64,000 bases of DNA, from NCBI GenBank assembly GCA_037576195.1, contig CM075101.1, positions 12,834,001-12,898,000 on the forward strand, read 5' to 3'. The translations under genes and the position numbers were made by a program. Positions 33,000-44,602 of this stretch are shown here, one piece after another (the stretch's first letter is position 1; every line of letters begins with the position of its first letter). A model generated the notes under the pieces. The model was not told where the DNA came from, did not search any database, and saw nothing but the letters and a program-made list of their open reading frames with translations. The stretch is from Phytoseiulus persimilis. Lineage: Eukaryota; Arthropoda; Arachnida; Mesostigmata; Phytoseiidae.

Positions 33000-35900
33000 A
33001 TGGGTGGACTGCTGCAACAAGAATACATTGTGCGGAAATTGAAATGGCTGTTGTTGTGTATTCTCAGGCTTCTACGATGTGAATATGAGGCTAAGGATAG
33101 CACAAGTGAGTATCACAAGATCCAGCCGAATGCGTTCCGCTCTCATGGATATAGATTGTGCTGTCCACAAATCAGATGCACTCGTTCCTCAAATTATTTG
33201 TGGCTACAAAGCCTTCATTCTGATTCTCCTCCAGGCTTCTCAGATATCTTCCGAATATTTACCTGCCACATTTACTTTGTCTTCGGACGCCGGCCCCGGC
33301 TCCCGACCTACGACTATGGGAAGAAGGACCCATACAGCCGGGGTCTCCTGTTCTGGGAGAAGGAGAAGGAACTCGAATATCCGATCCCGCAGCCGACTCT
33401 CGACTTCGGAGTGAGTGATGAGACGGTGACTGGACAGCGGAGTCAGCCGGAATATTTAAGTTTACAATCCCCGACAAAGCCCGGCTCGCAGTCGAACCGA
33501 GCTCCGACAACAGAGACGGCGAAGAGGCCAGTATTTCTGTGGATTTCTGTTCGGATCATTCCCGATGTCTCGCTGATCCGAAGTCCGCCTGTTCGCTGGC
33601 AGAATGAGCAGTTCCCAAGGTCAATTGTCAAGAACAAAAACGTCTATCGGGAGGCATACAAGCTGACCATTGATGCGATTCGAAGTTCTTTGGTCAGCAT
33701 CACGCCATGGCTGAATACTACGACACAGGGTTCCATAACAAGAATCCGGAATGTGGACCGATGGATCGGTCCAACTCATGCATCTCTTCTGCGCCGACGA
33801 ACCCTGGCTCCTTTAGGAAATAGCCTTGAATTGCTCGCAGAGCCATGACGAGGCTGATTATAGACAGAAGAGCGAATGGCCCGTTGTATTCGTTAAGATG
33901 CCGAACGTCGATCCTGGGTATAAGCTTGTCCCGAGCCTGCAAACATCTTGGAAAGGACTCGAACCATAAATCTCAAGATTCGCGTGACTCTCGATAGACC
34001 GGCATAATCGACGGCAAAGAGCCGTCGGCGCACGCGGGGAACCGGATCGGCTCCTCCAACCGGGGTCATGGCTCGTCGCGTGATATTGAAGAAGACTTCT
34101 ACGAGCCGGGACGGGTCCGCGTGGGAGCACTGAATTGTTCAGTATAGGTTACTTCGGAGTTTCGTTCACTTGACGCTCGCATATGATTTCCTTGTTTCCT
34201 CTTAGTTCATCGGGATTCATGTTTGAATCGGAATGGAGACGACAGCAAGAAGTGTGGGGACGTCTTGTCTCACGGAGCAGACTGATTCGAGCGTGCCGAT
34301 ATTTTCGCCAATCTTGAAGATTTAATTGCGAGGAGACGGTGTATTGAGCCGTTGAGGATTCCAGCTTCGGAATTCATCAAGCTGCCCATTTATTCCATCA
34401 TTACAGGGGTCGCAAGAACTCCTCCTGACATCCGTTCGTACTTCGGGGGAAGTGCTTGTGGTCCGGTTGGTGCGTGCTGGACGCCGACAAGCCGAAGTCA
34501 ACATTTTAGTCCGAGACACGAGGGGGAGAACTTTCGCGACGCCCGACATCGGAGACAAGCACCTCCTTCTCGATATAAGCCATGGAAACAAATTTCAGGT
34601 GTTATTTCGAAGTCGTGAATATTTTGAATCCGACGGGCGTTGGAAGCAGCAGACATTACTCATCTTCCCCGCTCTTTCAGGCCGGCGGACTCAGAATGCA
34701 ATGCTTGGAACCTATGCGGAAATGGAGGATCGCTTTCAACGGATTGCTAATGTAAGTGGTTGCGAGGAATGAGCAAATCAGCAAACTCCGGGAAAAAAGC
34801 TCCCCAATAATTTCGAATGTTCTTCCACAGCGAAAAGGAGACGGGTGCGACCGCATACGTCCGTTTTGTGTTCTTGTAAGTTTCGGTATCTAATCGTTAC
34901 GCGACACGTCGATTGAAGAGCTCAGATTCAAAACGTCGTAGCTCCAAATCCCTAACAGTCGAATTTCCAGTCAGGAATTCATCGAACCAATTTCCGACAA
35001 CGTTATTTCGCGCTCCTCTCGGAAACGCTTGGTTCCTCTCTTCTCTCCACTTCTAACGTTTACAAGAAAGGCGCAAAAAAACGTTGTCGGGAATTGGTTC
35101 GATGAGTTTCTGACTGACGACTCGACTTCTAGAAATTTGGAGTTACGACGTTCTGCATCGGGGCTCTTCAATTGGAAAATATCGTTCAACTGAGAGAAAT
35201 AACCCTCAGGTGGTTCTCGATGACTCATGTCTCGGATTGGTCTTGTGACGTGCCCGCGAAACGACTCTTCAAGTTCTGCCTCGACCACGAAACCGACCGG
35301 AAACTCTCAGAAACCATCGCGAATCTCGAAACGTGAGCGAACAGCGGATTTCTTCGGTGTTTTCATCATATCTTGGTTGAGGTCATCATCTAATGGTTCC
35401 CATCCGGATGAATAAATTATTCGCAACAGGTGTCGTGCACATCTTGATGGTTACGAGGAGACCGGTTACTGTGTCGGGTCGATGCAAGTCTCACTCAAGG
35501 GCAATGAGTCCTCAGAGGATGAAGAGCCGGAACAAGAGCTTCATATGCGTGGGAACTTCTTGAGAATCCGTCATCCAGACTCATCTGGCGCGTACTCTCC
35601 AACGCTCAGCGGGTTCACGCACAGCTTCATTTACAGCAAGAAAGGCCACTTGCTCCAGCTTTCTACGTTGAAGTTCAGCAATGGGAAGAGTCTTGCGTTC
35701 GGAAGTTTCGTGTCTACGCCGGGCTTCAAGGACCCTGTGGAATCGATCGTCAATGAGCGAGGAGTCGAAGCGAGCCCTGAAGACATCCTGTACGCTCCGA
35801 ACCTGAAATTCAGCACTTGTCAGTGGAGAAGTCTTCCCAAGATAATTCAGGGGTAGCGGTATATCGGAGAATCTTTCGAGATGACCAGTTGGGACCTCAG

Positions 35901-38900
35901 CTCACTTGCCCTCCATTCCTCAGTTGAACTATCTCACGAACTTTTGCGATCGGAAGGCTCTGTACTCGGGAGCTACAAGTCTCATCTTGGCTGGAGCAAC
36001 GAACTAAAGGTCTCGACGTTCGATGCGCTAATTGACGACATAACAGCCTCTGGACTTTCGATTCGAGGACTAATGTGAGGGAACGCTTTTCTGTGCGGAA
36101 TTTTTCGTTTGGGAAAACTTCGCGAGATCGCTAATGCGCTATATTTTCTCAAACTGATGGACCATCGTGCTCAAGATGCTTATTTGCTATCCAGAACAGG
36201 GCTTTGTAATGATGACCTCCTGAAGCCACCGTTGAACATTCTGGACTTCGGTGAGTCAATTGCTCTGGAAGTTTTCTGAGGAAAAATACTTCCATGATCA
36301 TCAGCGAGCTCTCGTTCCCCAAGCCGTGGGGCAAAACGACGTTCTGAGAACTTAAGCGAAGATGATCTCCCTCCGCAGATGCTGTTGCTGCTCCTGCACC
36401 TTTTGTCGTCAGCCTCGAGGACTCCCAATGCAAGAGCAGCGCTCTAACAGGTGGCAAAGGATCGTCTCTCGCCGTCCTGACCGAGCTGTCAGGCCTTGGT
36501 GACGGAGTCATTAAATTCAGCGTCCCGAAGGGTTTGGTGGTGACGGTTGAGGCTTTCCGTCGATTCATGCAGTGCCCCGCCATGTTCTCCACAAGAAAAT
36601 ATCTGAGCAATGTACTGGATGCGTCAACCGTAGAAGATGTCAAAGAGATCTGCGACCGCTGCATGAACGATGTTCGAGCGGAACACATGCCTGCAGCTGT
36701 CTCCAAGGAGCTTCTACGCCATCTACGTGAGATTTTCCCGGAATTGGCTGCGAAGCGCTTCGCGGTGCGTAGCTCGTGCGCAGGAGAAGACTCGGAAGAT
36801 ATGTCCGCTGCGGGACAGATGGAGACCTTCCTCGGCGTAAGAGGCGAGCAACAGGTATGAACACAAGTCTTCCGCTTGAAGAAGGTGTTCGGAGCTCCTC
36901 CTGGATGGAGTCACTGGGTTAGAGTCAGAATCAGAGCTGCGGCCGGCTGAATTCCCCCATAACCGTGAATTGTTCTCCAGATATTGGATGCAGTCCTCAA
37001 ATGCTGGGCGTCCCAGTTCAGCCACGTGGCTATCGAGTACAAGAAACGGTACGGACAAGAGCTCGTGAGCGACATGGCTGTGGTAATCATGGAAATGGTC
37101 CCTGCCGACAGCGCCGGTGTCATGTTTACATGCGATCCTCTCACGGGGGATCCGTCGACCATTTACATTACTTCGAACTTCGGCCTTGGAGAGGTGAGTG
37201 ATCGATGTGGGCCCCTCGACTCGCCCGATGGGAGGGTTTCCGCGCTTCAAAAGATCATTGTCTGGAAACTTGCTGGATCCGATGAACCTCATTCTCCACA
37301 GAGCGTCGTGTCAGCCATGGCTGATCCTGACACTATCAGAGTGAATAGAGACATCAGCGGGGAGCTCACCGTGAAGGAGGTAGCTGTGGGCAGAAAGGAC
37401 GTGAAAATCGTCATGGATCCCGAAAGTGGGGGAACTCGAGTGGAGAAGGTCGCAGAAAACAACTCTTCATCTTTGAACACCTCGCAAGCTGAGCTCTTGG
37501 CTAAAGTTGGAGCCAACATCGAACGTTGTTACGGCGATTGGAGAGATGTGGAATGGGCGTTCGCCATGGACACTCTATACATTCTACAGGCTCGACCGGT
37601 GACATTCATGGAGAAACCTTCGGACCTTGAAATTGCAACCAGCTTTGAAGTTCCGTCGAGGCCGGAATCATGCGGATTTTCGACAGCCAACGTCGGGTGA
37701 GTTATCTTCGAGCTGCGAACAACAGAATGTTCTGAATTTCTGACTGCTGAAGGGTCGACAGCGTCTCTCGTTCTTGGCTAAGAGTCAGGGATCTGAAATT
37801 CGTATCTTCGTTTACCGTAGTGAGGTCTTGAATGGAGCTATTACCCCCTTCACGCTCACAATCATGAATAAAACGATGAACATCGAGCTCAAGGTAGAGT
37901 ATTCAAATCCTTAAGAATGTGAACAAGGAAAACTATTAGGAACCGAGACCCCCCTGAGAATTCATCGAAGTGATTATTCCACAGAGAGAAAAGGACGATT
38001 ATCCGCGTTTGAGACGTTGCGCTACGACTCCTTACTACGATTCGGCGCTTAGGGTCGCTCGCTTCCGCTACTTCTTCGACTTTTCAGAGGTCTGGAGCGA
38101 CCCATCTAGACTTCTCGTATCTTACGATGATCCCATCACTTCTCTTTGCCATTCTCCTCTGTCGATTCTCGAACCCAAATAAGTTAGCATGTGTCTCTGA
38201 TTCAGGCTCTCCGTGTCTTCATGCCGGATCCGACTAACAAAGCGCAGATCGAGTCGATGATGCTTAATATATGTGGTCGCATCATAGACGATGAAGAGCT
38301 CTACGAAGACATGGTGGACAAAACTGATAAAGTACCGGATGTACCTTTCTTTGTGAGGAATAAGGATATCATACGGGTGCGTGAACTCCGCAGAAGGAAC
38401 TCCTGTTCCAATCCCTCATCTCTTGACTATTGTCTGAGCAATCCACCACGACGAAAGCGCCCATGAGTTGAATTCATGAATTGTTCACAGATGAAATATT
38501 TCGCGAGAGCAGTTTTCTATGTGTATCGTTACTGGACGCAGAAAAAGTCGAGATTCCCTGAAAGCACAATGTCCGTGGACGAGCTATTCAACGGTCTGTT
38601 GAACTCCTGGAACATTACTACCGATTACGGATGCCGCCCTCATATGGATGCATCGAACGGTTCTTCCCAATGGACGAGTCGAATTGTTGAATATCTCCAG
38701 GACGTCACTGATGGTAGGCTGCTGTTCCCTCGTACGCAAGCTGTTTGTGGGGCGACTCGCAGAACATTGATCTGGTCTCAAATCGAGCGAAATCCATTCC
38801 TAGCGCTTCAACTTCCGTTTTCCCTCATAGAATCGATGGGGACGATATACGGTGACATGTCGCGACTCCTGGCGTCTGCTGACGACGTCATCAGCTGTGA

Positions 38901-40553
38901 GGTTCCCAGAAGACTGGAGGTGAGTTGAAGAATCGCTCAATTTCTCAAATTGATCGAGTGTCATGAAACCCAAAGCTTTCAAATCACTCTAGCATTTTTC
39001 CTATCGAGAGAACACCGGGTACCAATTGATTCTCCTCCCAGGAACTCGGTGTGATCATTGGATCCGAAATCGGCAGAGAGGAGTTCCTGAAATGCTCAGT
39101 TGAGGCTGCTGAGCAAATGCTCAAGGACGACGAGAAACATCCAGTTTCTGCGGCCGCGTTCCGCCGATGTCTCGAGGAGTTCGGCCATCGTGGATACAAC
39201 GAGTTCGACATTTATAGGAAAACTTGGGATATGGATGCAACCCCTGTTATCGTCACACTCCAAACGATGATTCGGAGTCAAATGGACGGTTCTCAGAAGA
39301 AATATGAGAGCATATTTGCATCCATCGAGAGCATGGAGTGCAAACTGACTTCGTGGCAAAAGTGAGGAGCTGATTGGCTTCTTCTGATCTATGACTCAAG
39401 ATTGATCGCATACCATAGAATTGGTATATGATGAGCTGCTCGATGACTGTGACTTTCACTAAGAGAATATGGGTCATGATTCATGCCGTGCTCTTCCCGA
39501 AACTTCGCTCCCGTTTATGGATCACTGCAAACCAGCTCGCGTTCCAGGCTGCGGTTGACCGCGATTGTGTGCTTCGCACGAAAAGCGGTTGGTATTCGTG
39601 AGAATACCAAGTCTCTCTGGATCTGGAGTCAGAATGTCACACGGAAGTGGGCATGGGCTTTAGCTCGAAAGATGAAGCAGGAGGGACGCTTGCCTGACGA
39701 GGAACTTCTCTTCTTCTGCACGCCAGCTGAAATCCATGAGCTTATCCAAGATAGGAATCCCGCCATCATTTCCAGGTGAGTTCAGTAGTAAGGGAAAGCT
39801 GATGAAAATACCGTGAAAGCAATGAGAAAACCTGCTGCGACATCTTGAATGCTTCTCTTCTCTTCAGAGCCTTCGACCGTAAGAGATTGTTCCCCGACTT
39901 AGTCAACCAGGAGTTCCGTGAATATTTCCGAGATATTCCGCGTCCGGTGAGTTCGCAGAAACGAAATCGAGGTAGTTTTATCATGATCGCTTCACCAAGT
40001 TTAGAATCGGGGCGAGCCTGTACACTAGAGTCACGGCTCAGGTCAGGTAGACCCAAGATCACGACAAGCCTATCTACTTTCAGAATCCGGAGCCACTTCC
40101 TGTTTTCGAGGATGGCGTGGTACAAATGAAGGGATTCCCGATCAGCAAAGGAAGGATCCAGGCGAAAGCTCGTGTGATAAACAAGCTTGAAGACGCCGTG
40201 CAAATCCAGGTAAATGCTGCGGTGACTGACACTTGCTCGGCCGTGCTCAATGTACGACCGATAGAGCCCCTGAGTGCACGAGTTCTCCTCGACACCACAT
40301 ATTCCTCTTTCAGAAAGGAGAAATTCTGATCACTTACGCAACTGACATCGGCTGGTCTCCATATTTCCCAATGCTGGGAGGTGTGGTCACGGAACTCGGA
40401 GGGCTCATGTCGCACGGCGCAGTGGTAGCTCGAGAATACGGGCTACCTTGTGTGGTTGGACTTCTGGGAGCTACAAAAGTGTTTCGATCAGGAGACACCG
40501 TTCTCCTTGACGGTGCCCAAGGAATGCTCGTCCGAATCGAAGAGGCTGCTTGA
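33000..40553 (+). CDS. Rifampicin-phosphotransferase-like dikinase, copy B
   Basis: Same protein as copy A: N-terminal hydrophobic helix, animal-specific region, ATP-grasp, middle domain, C-terminal His domain (His1303 in SHGAVVAREYGLPCVVG). Twenty-two exons: 33000-33105, 33235-33410, 34407-34598, 34681-34751, 34831-34875, 35210-35332, 35430-35818, 35924-36074, 36195-36250, 36379-36854, 36981-37193, 37302-37696, 37821-37893, 37985-38089, 38206-38376, 38491-38713, 38831-38919, 39042-39361, 39548-39775, 39868-39946, 40084-40209, 40314-40553; 1348 aa, no stop. Exon 12 (395 nt) equals A's exons 12 plus 13 exactly. Exon 14 has a poor donor, GAG|GTCTGG. Intron 1 is open in frame, but it begins GTGAGT, ends CTCCTCCAG, and differs from C mostly at replacement sites, so I treat it as an intron. 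TGGKGSSL and RFAVRSSCAGEDSED are intact. Confidence 0.9.
34911..35173. repeat. Hairpin (MITE-like) repeat in intron 5 of copy B
   Basis: Arms of about 108 bp (34911-35018 and 35068-35173) are reverse complements at about 85% identity. They share GATTGAAGAGC, AACGTCGTA, TCATCGAACCAATT and CCGACAACGTT. The loop is about 50 bp. The same insertion sits in copy C at about 49983-50245, so it predates the duplication or was copied by conversion. It is absent from copy A. Confidence 0.75.
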
Positions 40554-40591
40554 CGTGCTGGGTCTCTTCCCTCCAAAGACGCGATAACTTT

Positions 40592-40745
40592 GAGAGAAGA
40601 CTTCGGTCGTACGGACGTCAAACTTAACAAGTGCTCCGTCTGGTGACACAACATACACGATAATAAACGCCTGAGCCTCATGGTGTGGGAAAGCAGAAGT
40701 GAAACTGCAGCGGTTTTCATGGTTTCGAAGCTGGTGAACGTGGAG
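40592..40745 (-). CDS. Possible exon antisense to the 3' end of copy B
   Basis: Read on the minus strand this encodes 51 aa, LHVHQLRNHENRC...AFIIVYVVSPDGALVKFDVR...EVFS. It aligns without gaps to the matching plus-strand frame 44415-44569 beyond copy C. In the last 26 codons 10 of 15 base differences are at third positions, and the amino-acid changes are mostly conservative (V/L, L/I, K/R, D/E). That is a coding pattern. The frame runs on into the coding sequence of copy B without a stop. No splice sites or further exons could be fixed. The poly(A) signal of copy B (40662-40667) lies inside. Family not recognised. Confidence 0.35.
40662..40667 (+). terminator. Poly(A) signal of copy B
   Basis: AATAAA lies 109 bases past the stop codon of copy B. 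Copy C has the equivalent signal on the minus strand at 44499-44494. Both fall inside the antisense conserved stretch. Confidence 0.55.
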
Positions 40746-43700
40746 CGTGAGGTCGAGTGAATCTTGCATAGCTGCTATCAGCTCCGTTCGGCCGTCGGGT
40801 TGAGCCCTGAGGCTTTCGAATGAGAGTCGTGGTTTGCGTGGCTCCTGAGGAAGGGCAGCTGTTTTGGGGCCACCGTTGTTGTTTTGGTGTGCACCTTTCT
40901 CTGTACGAATCTTGGGGAGCCTTTCTAGGTGTTTGGAACAGGACACCTCCGGAGATTCATGCTTTTCTGATTCGGGCAGGGTCAGAGGGAACTCACACCC
41001 GTAAGTCATCACTGGAGAGGACGGGCGTCGGTTTGACCAAACGGAACCGTGGAGCAACATGTTCTATGTGAACAGGGGGAGGGTTTACCTCTGCGCGAAA
41101 TGTGTTCGCGCAAGGATCATCAGACCTGCGTTTCAGAATGAGTATAACGACGTCCAGTTCCTCTCTAAACGCTGCGCGGCATGTGCGGAGCTGCATGAAT
41201 CACCTCCAGGCATTGAAACGTTTCGAATCCTGTTTCTTTTTTTGGTAAGCGGCTACACCAGTGATGTAGCCGCTTTGAACGATACACGGAGATGCTTCTT
41301 CGAAAATCTCTTGATGGAAGAAGGCAATCTGCGGGGCGCTCCTCGCGTCTGTTAATCCGTATTGAATTTGCAGCGCGACGTCCTGGTATGGTATGGATTT
41401 CTCAGACGTTCGTCCTAAGGAGCCCTGTAAATATCTCGTTGCTACCATCTCAACGAAAACACGTGGGTCGAGGTGCAGTCACGATTCGAGATATGGACTT
41501 TACTACAGGATCCTTTTTCAAGAATACAAGCGCTGACCCTCCACTGATGGTGTCGTAATTTCTCATCCTGGCTCCCACCACAGGAGCCAACCACGCCGCT
41601 CGTCCCGCGTCCGTGAACCGGAACGCTATTGACAGCGGCCATTGGAAACAGTTAATCTCACTCGCTCGAATTCGCACTTCCGTCCTTCGAAACTTGTTCA
41701 CGCGCTGCCGTGAAATTCTCACGTAGCTCCCAACGGATCCTGTGTGCGGAGCGGGAAAGCTCTCGATTCAGACAGTTTTCCGCTCTGCTCGGACTCTTGC
41801 TAGCACTTGTCGGTGTTCGCGAGAGGAAACATCAGCCCCTGAGAGGAAAACACCGTTTATCTGCGAGCCCTCAATCCGATTGTGCTTTCCTCACCATTCG
41901 GGAGAATCCGTTGATGCGCAGAGAAGGCGCTTGTCGTGGCGTCGGAGAACTGCCTGTGGAAGCTGGAAGCGTTTGGATATTAATTGTAGGGATGTCTGCT
42001 TGTGGCTACTGAATGTAGAGCAAGAAGATTAGCCGAATATTAGCCGGCCAACTCGATCCTCATAGGCGAAGGCACGATTGTCTGAGGATGATACATTCCG
42101 ATTTCGTAGCGAGACACAGAGCTGAACAGGAGAAGTGAAACACGTCGAGGAGAAACGTCGATCGTTGAAGCCGAGTTTTCGGAGCTCTTCGAAGTCTCAC
42201 CTATGGAGGACAACGTATCCATCTCATTGTCCTGACCTATGTCAGCTCGAGGTCCGGAGTGAACCGAGAAGGACACGATAAAACTTAGCGACGTACTCAA
42301 AAGTCCCGAGCTGGCAGTTGGGCACCGAAGAACAGGCTCCGAGGGGTTGTCCAGGAGAAGAAAGATTGGACGGCCGTCAATAACCAGCTGTGCCCGTTAC
42401 CATAGCGATTCGAATTCTTTTATTTGAACCAGGTATCTATTCCATAGCAGTGAGGAAGAGATGATGGTCGAGCTCGGATTTCGACAGATTCTTGAGGCGG
42501 ACCCCGAGGCCCTCTGAAGCAATGTCTCGGTTGACCGCCTTCCCGAATGCGCCGAAAAGACGTTTCCTTCACGTAGCCTGAGTTGTCAGAATTACGGTTC
42601 CAGGGAAATCACACAGAACGGATTTCTGATCCGGATCCTGAATTCTCGCGAGTTTCTGCAGGTCCCTTTGCTGGTTCCTGCTCCATCATCAATGATGTTC
42701 GTTCTCTCACGCCTTCTCCTTCCCATTGTTCCAGCAGAAACCTCGTTGTTTGATCATCGATCTTATGCTCAGGCCGCTCAGCTACGTGATCCGGATGGCC
42801 TCGTTCAATTTTTCCCGACTCATCAATCAATCAATCAAAATTTGCTCCCATTTCGTTCCATATGAATTCACGTCCTAAGACCTCGAGACTTGGTAAAACG
42901 CACCATATCCTATCAAATCCAGAAATTCGGCCAATTTTCGGCGTACAAATAATAGATTGAATGACCCGGCAGGACATGACGGGCGGTCCGCGAGAAGCTC
43001 ACATGGGCGTGCATTACCCTGCGCAATTGATTCCACTGCGTCTCTCGGCAACCGCAAAGAACGGTTATCCTTGCCGATTTCCGAGCTTTCCGAGAGGGTG
43101 CACAGATTGGTCTCGGACTCAATCTGAAATTGCTCGAGGGAACGCCGAAATTGCATGGAGGCTTCTCCCGTAAATTTGTCACCCTCTCGGAAAATCGAAG
43201 CGTATTCGGTTCAGCACGAACAAAGTTTGACGACAGACCGGAGCCTCAAAACTCACAAGATAAATGACGAAGTACTGGCTGAGTGCACCAAAACTACACG
43301 TAACGACGTTTTCACGTCAGGAAAACACCAGGATCTCATCAAGGAATCAAATCTCCCGGGGCCGATATCCCCACGTTGCCGCTTTCCGGCCAAAATGCAG
43401 ATTTTTTTTTTGATACCCCTCATTTCTCGACGAGCTTGAATATTCTGGAGAGAAGATGGGGGCCATGATCCAAGTTTTGCCGGAACCGTATCGCGATCTT
43501 CCGATTTTCCACTATTTCAGTGTAACCGCTCTTGTGAGCAGGCCCCTTCTCCAAGCATCTTGATCGCATCTGAAATTTGACGAAATTCCGCACATTCCGT
43601 AAATTGCACAATCCTCCTGCGCCCCGGGGAGCGGAGTTATGAGCGATTTGAAGCGGGGACCATCTGACCATTATTTCCGGGGTTCACGGAGATGATTCCG

Positions 43701-44414
43701 GCGTCGATCTGACCATACTCTCAGGATCCATCCTACGATACTTTTTGGAGTCTATGCTCCGTGTCCATGAACCTATGCTCCGTTCAACAGGTTTCAGTTT
43801 CAACTAAACTGAGCTCCGTTCTTCTACTCAATATCAATGAACCCCATACTCCGGTTCATTTTCCGCTCAGAAATAGAATAGTGATGCGTCACTTGCATGA
43901 AAGATTCAAATCGAAATGTTTTCTTTTTCCTAAAAAATGAACTGACAATAGTCTCTATCTCTTTCTGAAAAATCCTAATGATGAGTCGATCTTTCTGAGA
44001 AATTCAGAATCTGATGCGTTTATTTTCCATTGAAATGATGATGCGACTCCTTCCGCGGGGCCGGGGGTCGCAAGCGTCAGGATTCCGTGTGAAGCTCTTC
44101 CAATTCTGGCCGAGCAACCCCGCAGATAATGCTCAACGTTTTGAGAGGAACAAGGCGTCGTCATGCCCATACCGAAACGCACGTCAGACGGTCCTTGCGC
44201 GTGAACGAGTCGCGCACACGTGAACCCTTTTCTCGTCCACATGGAGCAGGTGAGGAAATGAAAGTGACTCCGCTCTGGCCTAACCCGCGAAGGGAGTGCA
44301 TAAATCTTAGGGGATGGCATGTATCGAGCATCTCGAGAGTTCTCTCCAGAAATCGTAGCGAGAAACTCGCACCCCATCCGTGGTGCCAAAACGGAGTACC
44401 CAGAAGCAGTGCAA
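40746..44414. other. Spacer of the inverted duplication
   Basis: About 3.7 kb of apparently single-copy sequence between the two arms. No gene supported. A small hairpin, AAGCGGCTAC / GTAGCCGCTT, lies near 41250-41279. There is a short (ATCA)n run near 42820 and several ATGCTCCG-like words near 43750-43850. The remaining exons of a possible antisense gene on either side would have to lie here, but I cannot identify them. Confidence 0.4.
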
Positions 44415-44569
44415 GGTTCACGTCCAACAGCTTCGAAGCGATAAGAACCGCAGAACTTCCACCCTTGTGAGCCTACACCATCAGCCTATGGCGTTTATTA
44501 TCGTATATCTCGTATCAGCAGACGGGGGAATTGTCAGGTTCGAGGTGCGAACAACCGAAGTCTTCTCTC
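44415..44569 (+). CDS. Possible exon antisense to the 3' end of copy C
   Basis: Mirror counterpart of 40592-40745. It encodes VHVQQLRSDKNRR...AFIIVYLVSADGGIVRFEVR...EVFS. A Met (ATG 44488) precedes AFIIVY in this copy. DNA identity to the other side is far lower than in the neighbouring coding arm, yet the protein alignment is ungapped. The frame continues antisense through the final exon of copy C to 44685. Function unknown. Confidence 0.35.
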
Positions 44570-44602
44570 GAAAATCTAGCGTCCGTGAAGAGAAGAGACT
44601 CA

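Larger units (their letters stand above)
32795..41060 (+). repeat. Left arm of the large inverted duplication (with copy B)
   Basis: This arm mirrors 52490-44415. It has an outer, diverged part (about 32795-34365: promoter region, exons 1-2, intron 2). The core at 34366-40553 is nearly identical to 50790-44603. The inner part past the stop codon is diverged, with only a 154-bp stretch (40592-40745) still alignable. Coordinates of matching bases in the core add up to 85156, or 85157 left of a 1-bp indel near 34790. Confidence 0.85.

Noticed and set aside
33106-33234. In-frame read-through of intron 1 in copy B, which would add 43 residues
   Set aside because: The borders are strong splice sites, the same intron in copy A contains a stop, and B/C differences inside it are mostly replacements, as expected of non-coding sequence.
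33540-33710. Possible extra exon of copy B between exons 2 and 3 (VRWQNEQFPRSIVK...)
   Set aside because: Exons 2 and 3 already join in phase 0 in all copies, and copy A has nothing similar in this intron.
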